Shown piece by piece: positions 8,975 through 17,959 of a stretch of DNA of 56,931 nucleotides. The translations under genes and the position numbers were made by a program. The notes under the pieces were generated by a model, which worked only from the letters and a program-made list of their open reading frames with translations, ran no database searches and had not been told where the DNA came from. Position 1 is the stretch's first letter; each line of letters begins with the position of its first letter. This DNA comes from Sphingomonas sp. (GTDB taxonomy: Bacteria; Pseudomonadota; Alphaproteobacteria; Sphingomonadales; Sphingomonadaceae), in the NCBI GenBank assembly GCA_021732445.1, contig JAKFUZ010000010.1, forward strand, positions 1-56,931, read 5' to 3'.

Positions 8975-10423
8975 TCAGCCGCCCTTGGTTGCCGCCACGC
9001 TGATTTCAATCCGCCGGTTGCGCTGGTTCCCGGCCTTTGTGCCCGAGCTGTCGAGCGGCTTCGTGGAGCCGAAACCTTGCGCCGATACCTGTGTCGCCGG
9101 CACACCCTTGTCGACGAAATATTTCTCGACGGCCGCCGCCCGCGACTGGCTCAGCGCCAGGTTGCTCGCCGCGTTGCCCACCGCATCGGTATGCCCCGAC
9201 ACCAGCATGGCAAAATTGCCGCAGCGCCCCGCCACATCGGTCAACAGATCAAGCAGCGGAATGGACACGGGGCGAACCGTTGCGGCGCCCGTATCAAACT
9301 CCACCGTATGCCCGGCCAGCGCCTTTGCAAAATCAGCGTTGCAACTGCTCGCTGTGGCGTTGGGGTCGGGCGCGGGCGCCTTGCCGACAACCGGCAAGGC
9401 AGCAGCACCTGCCAGGAACGGATAATCTTTCAACACGCTAACCCCGCCGAGCGGCTTGTTCAGCCCCTGATGACAGGTCGTGCAATTGATCTTGTACGGG
9501 TCCCCGTGCGGCCCCTTGCGGAAAGCCGGAAACACAGACGTCAGCGAGTTGATGTACGTGGCATTGGCATCGCGGACCATGCGAATGCCATACCAGGCCT
9601 GCGCGCGCTGGCCGCGACTGTTGTTCCAGCTACTGAACGAATTGGTATTGTGGCAGAAGGTGCAGTTTACGTTCAGCGCCGATGACATGTGCATCATCAA
9701 CCCATAGCTTTTCTCGGTCGCCGCGATTGAGGCACCGCCCGCCGCGGTCCGCAGGGGCTGCACACCCTGCACGCGAATAGGCTCACTACCCTGGAGATAC
9801 GCGTCAAGCCCGCCATAAGGGAGCGATGCATAGGCAACCGTCGCCGTCGGCGTATTTTGGCCGTGCTTATTGCCCATCAGCCGGTTCGGCCCGCCGCCCG
9901 GCGCGTCGACTGCCGCCCATTTATATTGCGGCACGGCATTGCCCCGGTGGCACGTATAACAGGTGACGCCGGTGCCTTTGACGTGGCCGGCATAAGTGGA
10001 GTTGATGTTCTGCGTCATTTGCAGCATCCGCCGCGCGACGACCTTGGTATATTTCTCGTCCGACGCCATGTTGTTGGGATTATGGCAATAATTGCACCCA
10101 ACCTTGTCAGGGTCGCCATTTACGGGGGCGACCCAGTTGTTCATCGCGGCCATCAGATAATTGAACCGCTCGGTGCTGATATTGCCGAGCACCTTCACAT
10201 TTGCATATGTTTCGGAAGCGCGCGGGCCGCTGTCATCGGGCAGTGCAAATGGCGGCGGCGGCATGGTTTGCGCAGTCAGCCGCGCCTTGGCCGTTATCTG
10301 GTCACCGCCCGTGCCGCGAAACCCGGTCTGCTCGATTTTTTTTGGGCCAATTTCACATCCCGACAAAACCAGCGCGAAGCCGCCAACAAACGCTGCCCGC
10401 ACGACAATCGCCCTGTTAATCAT
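8975..10423 (-). CDS. pufC: PufC tetrahaem reaction-centre cytochrome fused to an OmpA-like peptidoglycan-binding domain
   Basis: A 482-residue periplasmic lipoprotein. Start ATG at 10423 overlaps the pufM stop (ATGA). The signal peptide ends in a lipobox VLSGC with the lipidated Cys at residue 23, as in the PufC of Blastochloris. Four c-type haem sites follow: CNYCH (110-114), CYTCH (155-159), CTFCH (254-258) and CTTCH (314-318), with Met-rich helices preceding them ([25 protein letters not shown]). This part re-reduces the photo-oxidised special pair. After a Pro/Ala linker, residues about 361-476 form a complete OmpA-type domain: [55 protein letters not shown] and NQRNRRIEI. The Asp of HTDAVG (413) and Arg of NRRIE, which bind diaminopimelate in OmpA domains, are both kept. 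PufC normally ends soon after the fourth haem, so the domain is an addition. The frame is continuous, with no sign of an assembly join. Confidence 0.95.
   Translation of the reverse strand: MINRAIVVRAAFVGGFALVLSGCEIGPKKIEQTGFRGTGGDQITAKARLTAQTMPPPPFALPDDSGPRASETYANVKVLGNISTERFNYLMAAMNNWVAPVNGDPDKVGCNYCHNPNNMASDEKYTKVVARRMLQMTQNINSTYAGHVKGTGVTCYTCHRGNAVPQYKWAAVDAPGGGPNRLMGNKHGQNTPTATVAYASLPYGGLDAYLQGSEPIRVQGVQPLRTAAGGASIAATEKSYGLMMHMSSALNVNCTFCHNTNSFSSWNNSRGQRAQAWYGIRMVRDANATYINSLTSVFPAFRKGPHGDPYKINCTTCHQGLNKPLGGVSVLKDYPFLAGAAALPVVGKAPAPDPNATASSCNADFAKALAGHTVEFDTGAATVRPVSIPLLDLLTDVAGRCGNFAMLVSGHTDAVGNAASNLALSQSRAAAVEKYFVDKGVPATQVSAQGFGSTKPLDSSGTKAGNQRNRRIEISVAATKGG
8990..9343 (-). other. OmpA-like domain at the C-terminus of PufC
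   Basis: This is the part of pufC encoding residues about 361-476. It follows the PufC core after a linker [17 protein letters not shown]. Two Cys (361 and 401) bracket its first half and could form a periplasmic disulfide. The order of motifs (FDTG, SGHTDxxG, LSxxRAxxV, GxGSxxP, NRRIEI) matches free-standing OmpA/Pal/MotB domains from end to end, so it is a whole domain rather than a fragment. It would lie in the periplasm, on the same side as the haems and the peptidoglycan. Confidence 0.9.
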
Positions 10424-11394
10424 TGTGCTGCTCCCGGCAAAGAGGCTGGGTCGACGACGCCCGTCGACGGATAGCTCGGCGCAAAGCCATGCTGCTGCGC
10501 CCAAAGATACCAGTTATCCACAACGGTGCCCGTAAGCAGGATACCGATGCCGCCGGTGAGCGTGGTCAGCACCGCGAACCACCAGGCCCAGCGATGGATG
10601 GATTCCATCGTTGCGTTGAAGCCCATCGTCCAGCGCCAGAACAGCGCGGCGCGTTCAGAGGCGGTGCCGCGGTCGGTGATCTGCTCGATCTCGCGCTCGC
10701 CGCCATAACGGCCCACCGCTAGGATCGTCCCCCCGTGCATCGCGAACAACAACGTCGATCCATAGAGGAACGCTATCGAAAGGCAGTGGAACGGGTTGTA
10801 GAACAAATTGCCGTAGCGGATCGAGAATGCTGCGGTCCAGTCAAGATGCGGGAAGATGCCGAACGGCACCGCTTCTGACCAGCTCCCCATCAGCACGGGG
10901 CGGATGAAGCCGAGCACCAGATACAGCCAGATCGCGCTGGCAAAAGCCCAGGCGACGTGCGTGCCCATACCAAGCGCCTTGGCGCGGGTGTAGGTCCGCG
11001 CCCACCACAGCAGCACCGACGCGGTAAGGAAAAAGCCGGCAATCTGCCACCAGCCGCCTTCGGCCAGCGGCGCAAGCATCGTCAGGCCATATTTTGGGGC
11101 GGGCGGCTCAAGCGAAAGCCAGAATAGCTGTCGCACGAACTGAAGCGGGTTCCACCCGACCGACGCCCACATGTTTAGGCCAATGATCTCAAAGGCGATA
11201 AAGCCAAAGAGCAGCGCCAGCGTGCCCATCCAGCCGAGATAGATCGGCCCGATCTGAGCGTTGCCAATCTTTCCGGCCCAATAGAAGAACCCGCCCGCCT
11301 GGCTGCGCTTGGCATGAGGGTCGTCCATCGGCGGCCCCATTTCGGGGGCGGCCCGCAGTTGAACCTGCGTGAAGATATTCTGATAGGTTGCCAT
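10420..11394 (-). CDS. pufM: Photosynthetic reaction centre M subunit
   Basis: A 324-residue integral membrane protein forming, with PufL, the core that binds bacteriochlorophylls, bacteriopheophytins and quinones. It has five transmembrane helices. Conserved ligand contexts are visible: [13 protein letters not shown] (special-pair His in known M subunits), [13 protein letters not shown] and [10 protein letters not shown] (non-haem iron His residues). The C-terminal extension reaches [14 protein letters not shown]. Start is ATG at 11394, 17 bp after the pufL stop. The stop overlaps pufC. No pufX follows. Confidence 0.97.
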   Translation of the reverse strand: MATYQNIFTQVQLRAAPEMGPPMDDPHAKRSQAGGFFYWAGKIGNAQIGPIYLGWMGTLALLFGFIAFEIIGLNMWASVGWNPLQFVRQLFWLSLEPPAPKYGLTMLAPLAEGGWWQIAGFFLTASVLLWWARTYTRAKALGMGTHVAWAFASAIWLYLVLGFIRPVLMGSWSEAVPFGIFPHLDWTAAFSIRYGNLFYNPFHCLSIAFLYGSTLLFAMHGGTILAVGRYGGEREIEQITDRGTASERAALFWRWTMGFNATMESIHRWAWWFAVLTTLTGGIGILLTGTVVDNWYLWAQQHGFAPSYPSTGVVDPASLPGAAQ

Positions 11395-11411
11395 TTTCTT
11401 GCCCCTTACCC

Positions 11412-12251
11412 TCAAGCCCAGATTGGCAGGTTGAGCCACCAGCTCCACCATTCCGGCCAGCCGCGCGTCCACAACGGCCCGCTGATGATGATGCACACCG
11501 CGCTCCAGAACACTGCCGACACCGCCAGGAACAGCCCGAGCCGGTGAATGCCAAGCGTACCGATCGAATAGCCAATCGTGTCGCGGAAGAACGCGTCTTC
11601 ATATTCCGGCGACTTTACCTCGCGCTGCACGCCGTTTTCATCCTTGCCGGGGTTAACCGCCGACAGGATCAGCGAGCCGTGCAGCGCAAGCGCAAGCACG
11701 GTCGTGAAGAAAAAGCTGACCGCAATCATATGGGCCGGGTTGTAGTGGAAATGGAGATATTGGTAGCCGGTGTTCGACACCCAATCGAGATGGCTGAATA
11801 TGCCGTAAGGGAAGCCAAAGCCCCAGGCCCCCAGCAACATCGGCCGGATGACAACCAGGCTGATATAGGCGAAAATCGCCATGCCAAAGGCGGCCGGCAC
11901 ATGATAGCCCATGCCGAGTTTGCGGGCGATCTCGACCTCGCGCAGGGCCCAGGACACAAACGCCCCGACCGCGCAGATGGTGATGATCTGCCAGAACCCC
12001 CCCGCCTTGAGCGGCGCCAGGCCAAGCCCATATTTTATATCGGGCGGCGCAATGCTGATGAGCCACGGGTTCCAGGTGCCGCCCTGCGACGCGGCATACA
12101 GGACAAGCGCTGTGCCAAGCCCGGCGAAAAACGCCGTCGTCAGCCCGAAAAAGCCGACATAAAAAGGCCCGATCCAAAAGTCGAACATGTCAGCGCCGAC
12201 CAGCGTGCCGCCCCTAACCCGATATTTTCGCTCAAAGCTCAACAGTGCCAT
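11412..12251 (-). CDS. pufL: Photosynthetic reaction centre L subunit
   Basis: A 279-residue five-helix membrane protein pairing with PufM. It begins [17 protein letters not shown] as in other L subunits. It keeps the special-pair His in [12 protein letters not shown], the iron-ligand His in [11 protein letters not shown] and that in [11 protein letters not shown]. Start ATG at 12251 is preceded by a strong ribosome-binding site (GGAGAAGGAG about 8 bases upstream), consistent with L and M being translated from a processed puf mRNA. It is separated from pufA by a 156-bp hairpin-containing spacer. Confidence 0.97.
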   Translation of the reverse strand: MALLSFERKYRVRGGTLVGADMFDFWIGPFYVGFFGLTTAFFAGLGTALVLYAASQGGTWNPWLISIAPPDIKYGLGLAPLKAGGFWQIITICAVGAFVSWALREVEIARKLGMGYHVPAAFGMAIFAYISLVVIRPMLLGAWGFGFPYGIFSHLDWVSNTGYQYLHFHYNPAHMIAVSFFFTTVLALALHGSLILSAVNPGKDENGVQREVKSPEYEDAFFRDTIGYSIGTLGIHRLGLFLAVSAVFWSAVCIIISGPLWTRGWPEWWSWWLNLPIWA

Positions 12252-12407
12252 GGACCGCTCCTTCTCCCGCCGTTCACCGACTGGATGGCCACAATTTGGG
12301 TGGCGGAGGACTGGACGCGGCCTGGGTGCCCCGTGCACCGGTCAGACCACGCCCGCCTCGCCGTTCAACAACGACGCAAACACAGGGGCCGCGCCCCCAA
12401 TTGCTGC
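12252..12407 (-). promoter_or_regulatory. pufA-pufL intercistronic region with two GC-rich hairpins
   Basis: Two perfect inverted repeats lie in the spacer. One (12385-12397, GGGGC-CGC-GCCCC) sits about 10 bases after the pufA stop. The other (12325-12339, GGTGC-CCCGT-GCACC) lies nearer pufL. In Rhodobacter, hairpins at this position protect the pufBA part of the mRNA and give antenna genes a higher transcript level than reaction-centre genes. The same role here is inference from position; neither hairpin is followed by a U-run, so they do not look like full terminators. Confidence 0.5.
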
Positions 12408-12590
12408 TCAGGTAGCAGGCGCGCCTGACGTTACCGCCGCTGCCGCCGCTGGCGGATTTGGCGCTTCGAGCCAGTTGTACCGGTTCGTGCTGAGCAGGAT
12501 GAAATGAATGAGGATGGCGAGCGTGAACAAGAACACGGCAAGCGCCGTGAGAATCCTGCGGCCATCGAATGTTACCCACATTCTCCACAT
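12408..12590 (-). CDS. pufA: LH1 antenna alpha subunit
   Basis: A 60-residue single-helix protein of the core light-harvesting ring. The sequence has the typical cytoplasmic start MWRMWVTFDGRRIL, a hydrophobic helix and the bacteriochlorophyll-binding His in LAILIHFILLSTNRYNWL (residue 29). The tail after the NW pair is Ala/Pro-rich (PNPPAAAAAVTSGAPAT). Start ATG at 12590 has an AGGAGA ribosome-binding site 7 bases upstream. It lies 15 bp after pufB. Confidence 0.95.
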   Translation of the reverse strand: MWRMWVTFDGRRILTALAVFLFTLAILIHFILLSTNRYNWLEAPNPPAAAAAVTSGAPAT

Positions 12591-12605
12591 GATATTTTCT
12601 CCTGA

Positions 12606-12830
12606 TTAGACCTTGGCGGCAACAACGGGCGCAGTCGCCGGCGCGACCATAGCCATGCCCGCCTTGTAAGGCTCCGTACCCGGGAACCATGGGCGCCATT
12701 CCCACACCAGGAAGTGCGCAACGCACGCCACAATTACGAAAAACCCCATGCTGAACGTAAACAGCTTGTGGAATTCTTTGGCTTCGTCGGGCGTCATATA
12801 GGTGCCCGGCCCCAATCTTTCGTCTGACAT
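12606..12830 (-). CDS. pufB: LH1 antenna beta subunit
   Basis: A 74-residue antenna protein with EAKEFHKLFTFSMGFF and the bacteriochlorophyll-ligand His in ACVAHFLVWEWRPWF. Two in-frame ATGs exist, at 12839 and 12830. The only ribosome-binding site (GAAGGA) abuts the first and is 9 bases from the second, so 12830 (MSDERLGPG) is preferred. Classical LH1 beta proteins stop at the WRPWF; this one continues for about 25 periplasmic residues (PGTEPYKAG and an Ala/Val-rich end). First gene of the puf group, about 130 bp after bchZ. Confidence 0.95.
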   Translation of the reverse strand: MSDERLGPGTYMTPDEAKEFHKLFTFSMGFFVIVACVAHFLVWEWRPWFPGTEPYKAGMAMVAPATAPVVAAKV

Positions 12831-12933
12831 ATTGGTCATTCCTTCGTCTGTGTTCTACCCGACGAGATCTGGCGCGCGGCACGCGTCCCCCGGGGGCATC
12901 CGCGCAGTGCTGGGCACCACGAGGATCGGTTGA

Positions 12934-12948
12934 GCCGCAGGCTGCGGC
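12934..12948 (-). promoter_or_regulatory. Hairpin between bchZ and pufB
   Basis: Perfect 6-bp stem with a 3-base loop (GCCGCA-GGC-TGCGGC), about 20 bases beyond the bchZ stop on the transcribed strand. No U-run follows. It may act as an mRNA-processing or attenuation element between the bch and puf parts of the superoperon; function is inferred from place only. Confidence 0.4.
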
Positions 12949-12957
12949 AAAGGGTGA

Positions 12958-12977
12958 GCGGGGCGTTCATGCCCCGC
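12958..12977 (-). promoter_or_regulatory. Hairpin spanning the bchZ stop codon
   Basis: Perfect 7-bp inverted repeat (GCGGGGC, loop GTTCAT, GCCCCGC) whose loop contains part of the bchZ stop codon (TGA at 12969-12967). With the hairpin at 12934-12948 it forms a double structure between bchZ and pufB. No T-run follows, so it is more likely a 3'-end stabiliser or processing boundary than a strong terminator. Confidence 0.4.
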
Positions 12978-14412
12978 GGCTTTCCAGCACGGCATCGGCG
13001 AGGCGGCGGGCGGAAACCCGCGACTCTCCTGCCCTGCGCGCGCCGCGTTCGGCAGCGTCGCGAATGCGTTTGGCCGCCGAAATGCGCACCAGCACCGGCT
13101 CGCGCTCGACAACGGCGTCAAGCTCGGCCTTGGCATCGTCTTCCCACATCAGCTCGCGCTCCATGCGGGCAGGCGTTGCCTCCACCTTGTCGAGCTGGCT
13201 CGCGAGCGGCAGAATGTGGAACAGTGCGTCGAACAGCGCGTTGCACACTTCCTGAATGAGGTAGGTGGCGCCAGCATAGCCCATGAACGGCGTGCCCGTG
13301 TGGCGGCGGATCACGGCACCGGGGAAACTGGCCGGAACATAAACCCCGCGCGCGCCGGTTTCGGCCATGTACATCCGCTCATTATAGCTGCCGAACATCA
13401 CCAGCGGCGGCGTGGTGCGGATGGCTTCCAGCACCGCCTGATTATCAGGCTTGACGCCCGCCGTGCGGCGGAAGCTGAACGCGCAGGGCAGCCCCATGTC
13501 GCCTTCCAGAAAATTGCGGATGCCGCGTTCATAGGTTTCGGTCGCGACCACGGCAAAGCTTGCAGTGCCGAAGAAATCCTGCGTTACAGAACGCCACAAG
13601 TCCCACAAGGGCTTGATAGTGGTGTGCTTTTCGCGCTCGATAAACGGCTCTGGGTCCAGTGCCAGCAGCTCGCCCAGCTTGCGCAGGAACAGCGTTGTGC
13701 TCTCCAGGCCGATCGGCGCCTGCAGATAGGGCCGCTCAAGCGCTTCACAAAGCCCGCGCCCGAATTCGCGGTACATGCAGATATTCACATGCGCATTGGT
13801 GAGCTTCTTCACATCGGCCAGATGGCTGCCGAGCGGAAACACCATGTTGACGTCAGCGCCAATGCCCTCGACCAGCCGCCTGATTTCAGCCAGATCGCTT
13901 GGCATGTTGAAGGTGCCGTACATTGGCCCGATAATGTTGACGCGCGGCCGCTCACCCTCCTTCAGCACTTTCGGGCTTGGCACTTTTTTCGGGCCGAACT
14001 GCGTCCACAGCCAGGTAAGCGCCCGGTCGCCTGACTGCCATTGATCCTCATCGATGGTGCGCGGCAAAAACCGCTGGATGTTGGTGCCTTCAGGCGTCAC
14101 CCCGCCGCCGATCATTTCCGCAATGGAGCCCGTGACGACCACCGCTGGCAGATCGGGGTCAAGCGTTTTCCACGCCCGCTTCATCGCGCCTTCGGTGCCG
14201 TCGCGGCCCAGCTCCTGCTCGCCAAGCCCCGTCACGACAATCGGCAGTTCATGGGGCGGCAGCCCATCGGTATAGTGCAACACCGACGTGACCGGCAGAT
14301 TTTCGCAGCCGACCGGGCCGTCGATGATGACCTGCAGCCCTTTGATGGCGGTAAAGGCGTAAACCGCGCCCCAATAGCCACCGGCCCGGTCATGATCGAG
14401 CACCAGCGTCAT
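12967..14412 (-). CDS. bchZ: Chlorophyllide a reductase subunit Z
   Basis: A 481-residue nitrogenase-like (NifK-type) subunit. With BchY it forms the catalytic part of chlorophyllide a oxidoreductase, which reduces ring B during bacteriochlorophyll a synthesis using electrons from BchX. The N-terminus reads [20 protein letters not shown], followed by [20 protein letters not shown], which carries the cluster-ligand Cys, and the late [20 protein letters not shown] block typical of BchZ. Start ATG at 14412 overlaps the bchY stop (ATGA). Confidence 0.96.
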   Translation of the reverse strand: MTLVLDHDRAGGYWGAVYAFTAIKGLQVIIDGPVGCENLPVTSVLHYTDGLPPHELPIVVTGLGEQELGRDGTEGAMKRAWKTLDPDLPAVVVTGSIAEMIGGGVTPEGTNIQRFLPRTIDEDQWQSGDRALTWLWTQFGPKKVPSPKVLKEGERPRVNIIGPMYGTFNMPSDLAEIRRLVEGIGADVNMVFPLGSHLADVKKLTNAHVNICMYREFGRGLCEALERPYLQAPIGLESTTLFLRKLGELLALDPEPFIEREKHTTIKPLWDLWRSVTQDFFGTASFAVVATETYERGIRNFLEGDMGLPCAFSFRRTAGVKPDNQAVLEAIRTTPPLVMFGSYNERMYMAETGARGVYVPASFPGAVIRRHTGTPFMGYAGATYLIQEVCNALFDALFHILPLASQLDKVEATPARMERELMWEDDAKAELDAVVEREPVLVRISAAKRIRDAAERGARRAGESRVSARRLADAVLESRGA

Positions 14413-15950
14413 GCGCCGATCGCCTCCTCGGCTTTGGCGGCGGCGATGCGCTTGGCCGCAAATTTTGCCTTGAATTCGGGCCGGTCGACGGGCGTTTCTT
14501 CCCACACGCCGGCGCTGTAGCCAGTACCCACGCCGTCGAAAAACGCGCTCATCCGGTCAAACCGCGCCTTGTTGGCAAGCGCGGCGTTCACCACCATCGC
14601 AAGGCTGCCGGCACCTGCCGGTCCCATCAGCGGCCGCGCGGAGATGAGGTTGGTGAAATAGAGCGCCGGCGTTGCTTTGGCCTTGGCGTGCTGCACGACG
14701 GGCGTGGTGCCAATGGCCAGATCTGGGCCGAATTCGTCAACCGCCGCCAGGTCCTGCTCCAAGCTCGCGCGAAACTGCACCCGCGCGCCGTGCGCCTCCA
14801 GCCACTCCCGGTCAGGGTCCGACCAGCGGGTGCGCGGGCACGCGGTGCCGACATACGGCACTTGCGCGCCACTTTCGATGAGGAGCCGCGCGACCAGAAG
14901 CTCGGAGCCTTCATAGCCCGATACCGTGATCCGCCCTGCAATGGGCCGGGCAGCGAGCGCGTCGGCAATAGCGGGCAGAAACTTGTTCTTGGCGGCGTCG
15001 ACCCGGTCTTGTGCGATGCCACAGGCGGCACCAATCGCGTCGAGCCAGGCGGCTGTTCCATCACGGCCAACCGGTGCCGAACCGACCACCCGGCGCCCGG
15101 CGCCCTCAAATTCGCGCACGCTTGCGGTGTAGAAAGGGTGGATGGCGGCCACGACCGCACAATCGAGCGCCGAGTAAAGCTCCCGCCATTCGCGCGTTGG
15201 CACGACCGGGCCGGCGGCGAGGCCCAGCGGTTCCAGCATCAAGCCGATGCCAGGTGGGTCAGCCGGGAACATCTCGCCAAGGAGAGTCACCGTCGGCCGG
15301 TCCGGTCGTTCCTTGGGGGCCGCCACCGGCCCCTGTTCAGCCTCGCGCCGCGCATAAGCGAGCATGGCGCCTGCCAGCACGTCCTTGGCCTCGGCATGCG
15401 TGGGCACGCCGAAACCGGGCACGTCAATGCCAATGATCCGGACTCCGTTAATCTGGTCCGGCAACAATTGCAGCGGCACGCCGCTCGCGGTCGGCACGCA
15501 CAAATTGGTCACGACGATCGTATCGTAGAGCGCCGGATCGGCAAGGCCGTGCACCGCGTCGCGAATATCTTCAAAGAGCTTGCCGGTCACGAGCGTTTCC
15601 GACGAAAAGGGCACATAGCCAACGGTGCGCCGCGCCCCATAAAAATGGCTGGTGAAGGTAAGCCCGTAAACGCAGCACGCCGAGCCCGACAGCACGGTGG
15701 CCGTCCGCCGCATCCGCAGGCCAACCCGGAGCGATCCGAAGGCCGGGCACATCGATTGCGGCTGGTCGTGCGGGCCACGCTTGGGGTCAACCGGATAGTC
15801 CGCCGCGTAACGATCAAGCACCTCGGACTTGCCGGCCTTGGCAGCCGCGTCGCGCATCGTCCCGGCACCGGCATGGCAGCCGCCGCCCGCGCTTTCGGGC
15901 GCTGCGAGATCAAGCCGGTCGGCGGCACGCGAGGGGCTTTCCACGTCCAT
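14409..15950 (-). CDS. bchY: Chlorophyllide a reductase subunit Y
   Basis: A 513-residue NifD-type subunit of chlorophyllide a oxidoreductase. Cys residues in [32 protein letters not shown] and [12 protein letters not shown] match the expected iron-sulfur-ligand contexts. Start is taken as ATG at 15950, 2 bases after the bchX stop; a TTG at 15956 overlapping that stop (TTGA) is an alternative that adds two residues. Third gene of the overlapping bchC-X-Y-Z series. Confidence 0.96.
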   Translation of the reverse strand: MDVESPSRAADRLDLAAPESAGGGCHAGAGTMRDAAAKAGKSEVLDRYAADYPVDPKRGPHDQPQSMCPAFGSLRVGLRMRRTATVLSGSACCVYGLTFTSHFYGARRTVGYVPFSSETLVTGKLFEDIRDAVHGLADPALYDTIVVTNLCVPTASGVPLQLLPDQINGVRIIGIDVPGFGVPTHAEAKDVLAGAMLAYARREAEQGPVAAPKERPDRPTVTLLGEMFPADPPGIGLMLEPLGLAAGPVVPTREWRELYSALDCAVVAAIHPFYTASVREFEGAGRRVVGSAPVGRDGTAAWLDAIGAACGIAQDRVDAAKNKFLPAIADALAARPIAGRITVSGYEGSELLVARLLIESGAQVPYVGTACPRTRWSDPDREWLEAHGARVQFRASLEQDLAAVDEFGPDLAIGTTPVVQHAKAKATPALYFTNLISARPLMGPAGAGSLAMVVNAALANKARFDRMSAFFDGVGTGYSAGVWEETPVDRPEFKAKFAAKRIAAAKAEEAIGA

Positions 15951-15952
15951 CC

Positions 15953-16936
15953 TCAAACCGCGTCGTACACGACTTCAAGCGACGGCTTCTGCACATAGGC
16001 AGAGCCGCGCATATCGGCCTGGGTGGCGGGCTTCAGCGCGAAATCCGCGCCAGTCACATCCGCACTGAACAGGTTGAGCAACCCGTCCTGATCGAGCGGC
16101 GTGGGGCGAAGCGGCGGCGCCTCGGCCACGTTAATGGCCAGTTCTTCGAACAGGCTTGCCCATTGGCCGCCGGGCTTGCCGATGATCTGGTAGTTTGCGC
16201 TCTTCTTGCGGATGTCTTCATTGGCGGGGATCGAACACAGCGGCGGGATGCCGACCGCCTTGGCAAAGGCCTGCGCTTCGCCGGTGCCGTCATCCTTGTT
16301 GATTATCATGCCGGCAACGCCGACATTGCCGCCCATCTTGCGAAAATATTCAACCGCCTTGCACACGTTGTTCGCGACATAAAGCGATTGCAGGTCGTTG
16401 GAGGCGACGACGATGACCTTCTGGCACATGTCCCGCGCAATCGGCAGGCCAAAGCCGCCGCACACCACGTCGCCCAGAAAGTCGAGCAGGACGTAATCAA
16501 AGCCCCATTCATGGAAGCCGAGCTTTTCCAGCGTTTCAAAGCCGTGGATGATGCCGCGCCCGCCGCAACCGCGCCCGACCTCGGGACCGCCAAGCTCCAT
16601 CGCGAACACACCGTCGCGCTGAAAGCACACATCCTCGATGCCGATTTCCTCGCCCGCCAGCTTCTTGGCCGACGATGTCTCAATGATCGTTGGCGTGGAT
16701 TTGCCGCCGAACAGCAGGCTCGTCGTGTCGGACTTGGGATCGCAGCCAATCAGCAGCACGCGCTTGCCCTGCTGCGCCATCATGTAGCTGAGATTGGCAA
16801 GCGCAAAGGATTTGCCGGACCCGCCCTTGCCATAAATGGCGATGATCTGCGTTTCCTTGGTCACCGGGCCGGTGTGCGGCGGGTCAGGTTCTTGACCCGC
16901 TTCATCGCGCAGCGCGCCGATATCGAGCATCGTCAT
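15953..16936 (-). CDS. bchX: Chlorophyllide a reductase iron protein subunit X
   Basis: A 327-residue NifH-like ATPase that passes electrons to BchYZ. It has the P-loop [19 protein letters not shown], the nucleotide-switch region [16 protein letters not shown], and the two cluster Cys contexts [14 protein letters not shown] and [13 protein letters not shown]. Start ATG at 16936 overlaps the bchC stop (ATGA). Cytoplasmic homodimer with a bridging 4Fe-4S cluster, from family knowledge. Confidence 0.97.
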   Translation of the reverse strand: MTMLDIGALRDEAGQEPDPPHTGPVTKETQIIAIYGKGGSGKSFALANLSYMMAQQGKRVLLIGCDPKSDTTSLLFGGKSTPTIIETSSAKKLAGEEIGIEDVCFQRDGVFAMELGGPEVGRGCGGRGIIHGFETLEKLGFHEWGFDYVLLDFLGDVVCGGFGLPIARDMCQKVIVVASNDLQSLYVANNVCKAVEYFRKMGGNVGVAGMIINKDDGTGEAQAFAKAVGIPPLCSIPANEDIRKKSANYQIIGKPGGQWASLFEELAINVAEAPPLRPTPLDQDGLLNLFSADVTGADFALKPATQADMRGSAYVQKPSLEVVYDAV

Positions 16937-17859
16937 ACCATTCTCCAGTCGAGCACCATTTTCAGGCAGTCAGGGTCATTGAACGCAGCCGGGTAGGCCT
17001 GAGCCGCCTCGGTCGCGGGGCGCGTGTGGCTGATAAGCCCGTCGAGACTGAGCGCACCACTGCTCACAAGCGCGCGCACGGACGCCAGATCATCGGGCGC
17101 AAACTCCGCCGATATCCTGAACCGCGCAGACCGCATGAAGGCCGGCGGAAACGCAAAACTCAGCCGGTCGTAAAACCCCGCGAGCACCACTTCACCGGCC
17201 TTGGCAAGGCGCGCCACAGCCAGGTCGAGAATATCGGGCGCGCCGCTTGCGTCGCAAATCACGGCATAGTCGCGCCGGTCATCGTCGGCTGCGTCTACCA
17301 CTGCATAATCGGCGGCGTCGCGCCGCGCCGGGTTCGCTTCCCAAACCGTTGGCGGCGGGGCACCGCAGGCAATGGTAAGGCGCGCCAGCAGCCGGCCAAG
17401 AATGCCATGCCCAATAATCAGCTCGGGCGCCGCACCGCCGGCAATCGCATGATGCGCCGTGGCGGCAAGCGCCAGCAATATGCCGCGGGCGCCCAGCGAC
17501 TCGTCAATCGGCATTGCCCGAGCGGCCGGCAGAATCACACGCTGTGCACTTCCGCCAAACAGCCCGCGCGCGCCGGCAAAGCAATTGGCGCCCGGCACGA
17601 ACACCCAGTCACCGACTCGCGACCGAGCATCCTCCCCGGCGTCCACCACCCGGCCGACCGATTCATAGCCGGGCACGAGCGGATAACCCATGCCCGGAAA
17701 GGCCGGCATCTTGCCGGTCCAGAACAGTTTTTCGGTGCCGGTGCTGACGCCGCTCCACTCCACCTCGACCAGAACATCGCCCGCGCCAAGCGGGGTAAGC
17801 GCCAGTCGCCGAAGGTCCAGCCGCTCGGGTTGATCGAGGATGACGGCCATCGCGTGCAA
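16933..17859 (-). CDS. bchC: Bacteriochlorophyllide a dehydrogenase (3-hydroxyethyl oxidation)
   Basis: A 308-residue medium-chain dehydrogenase/reductase that oxidises the C3 hydroxyethyl group to acetyl in bacteriochlorophyll a synthesis. Visible motifs are [32 protein letters not shown] and the cofactor-binding [15 protein letters not shown]. The preferred start is the TTG at 17859, which has AGGAG 8 bases upstream; the ATG three codons later (17850) would sit too far from that site. The promoter region with two PpsR-type sites lies directly upstream. Confidence 0.95.
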   Translation of the reverse strand: MHAMAVILDQPERLDLRRLALTPLGAGDVLVEVEWSGVSTGTEKLFWTGKMPAFPGMGYPLVPGYESVGRVVDAGEDARSRVGDWVFVPGANCFAGARGLFGGSAQRVILPAARAMPIDESLGARGILLALAATAHHAIAGGAAPELIIGHGILGRLLARLTIACGAPPPTVWEANPARRDAADYAVVDAADDDRRDYAVICDASGAPDILDLAVARLAKAGEVVLAGFYDRLSFAFPPAFMRSARFRISAEFAPDDLASVRALVSSGALSLDGLISHTRPATEAAQAYPAAFNDPDCLKMVLDWRMV

Positions 17860-17907
17860 AAGTGGCTCTCCTGCGGGCGGCCCGGCACGATAGCCCGACT
17901 GCGTGAC

Positions 17908-17925
17908 TGTAACTTTATATAGACA
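17908..17925. promoter_or_regulatory. PpsR/CrtJ-type operator, bchC promoter, site 1
   Basis: TGT-N12-ACA palindrome (TGTAACTTTATATAGACA) in the 100-bp gap between crtF and bchC. It lies 48 bp upstream of the bchC start and matches the established recognition pattern of the redox/light-responsive repressor PpsR/CrtJ of purple bacteria. The core is AT-rich in an otherwise GC-rich region. Confidence 0.75.
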
Positions 17926-17933
17926 CTATATAT

Positions 17934-17951
17934 TGTCAACCAATCTTGACG
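17934..17951. promoter_or_regulatory. PpsR/CrtJ-type operator, bchC promoter, site 2
   Basis: TGT-N12-ACG (TGTCAACCAATCTTGACG), one base off the consensus, exactly 8 bp from site 1. Paired sites about 8 bp apart upstream of bchC are the arrangement to which CrtJ binds cooperatively in Rhodobacter capsulatus. The site lies just before the crtF stop codon. Confidence 0.7.
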
Positions 17952-17959
17952 TGCTGCCC

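Noticed and set aside
12274..12882. 202-codon minus-strand frame across pufB and pufA
   Set aside because: It runs through both antenna genes in another frame; the antenna proteins have conserved His-helix motifs and ribosome-binding sites, this frame has none.
12840..12966. Search for a PpsR site directly upstream of pufB
   Set aside because: TGT triplets near 12849-12853 have no ACA partner at N12; only hairpins and a CCCCCGGGGG palindrome were found.
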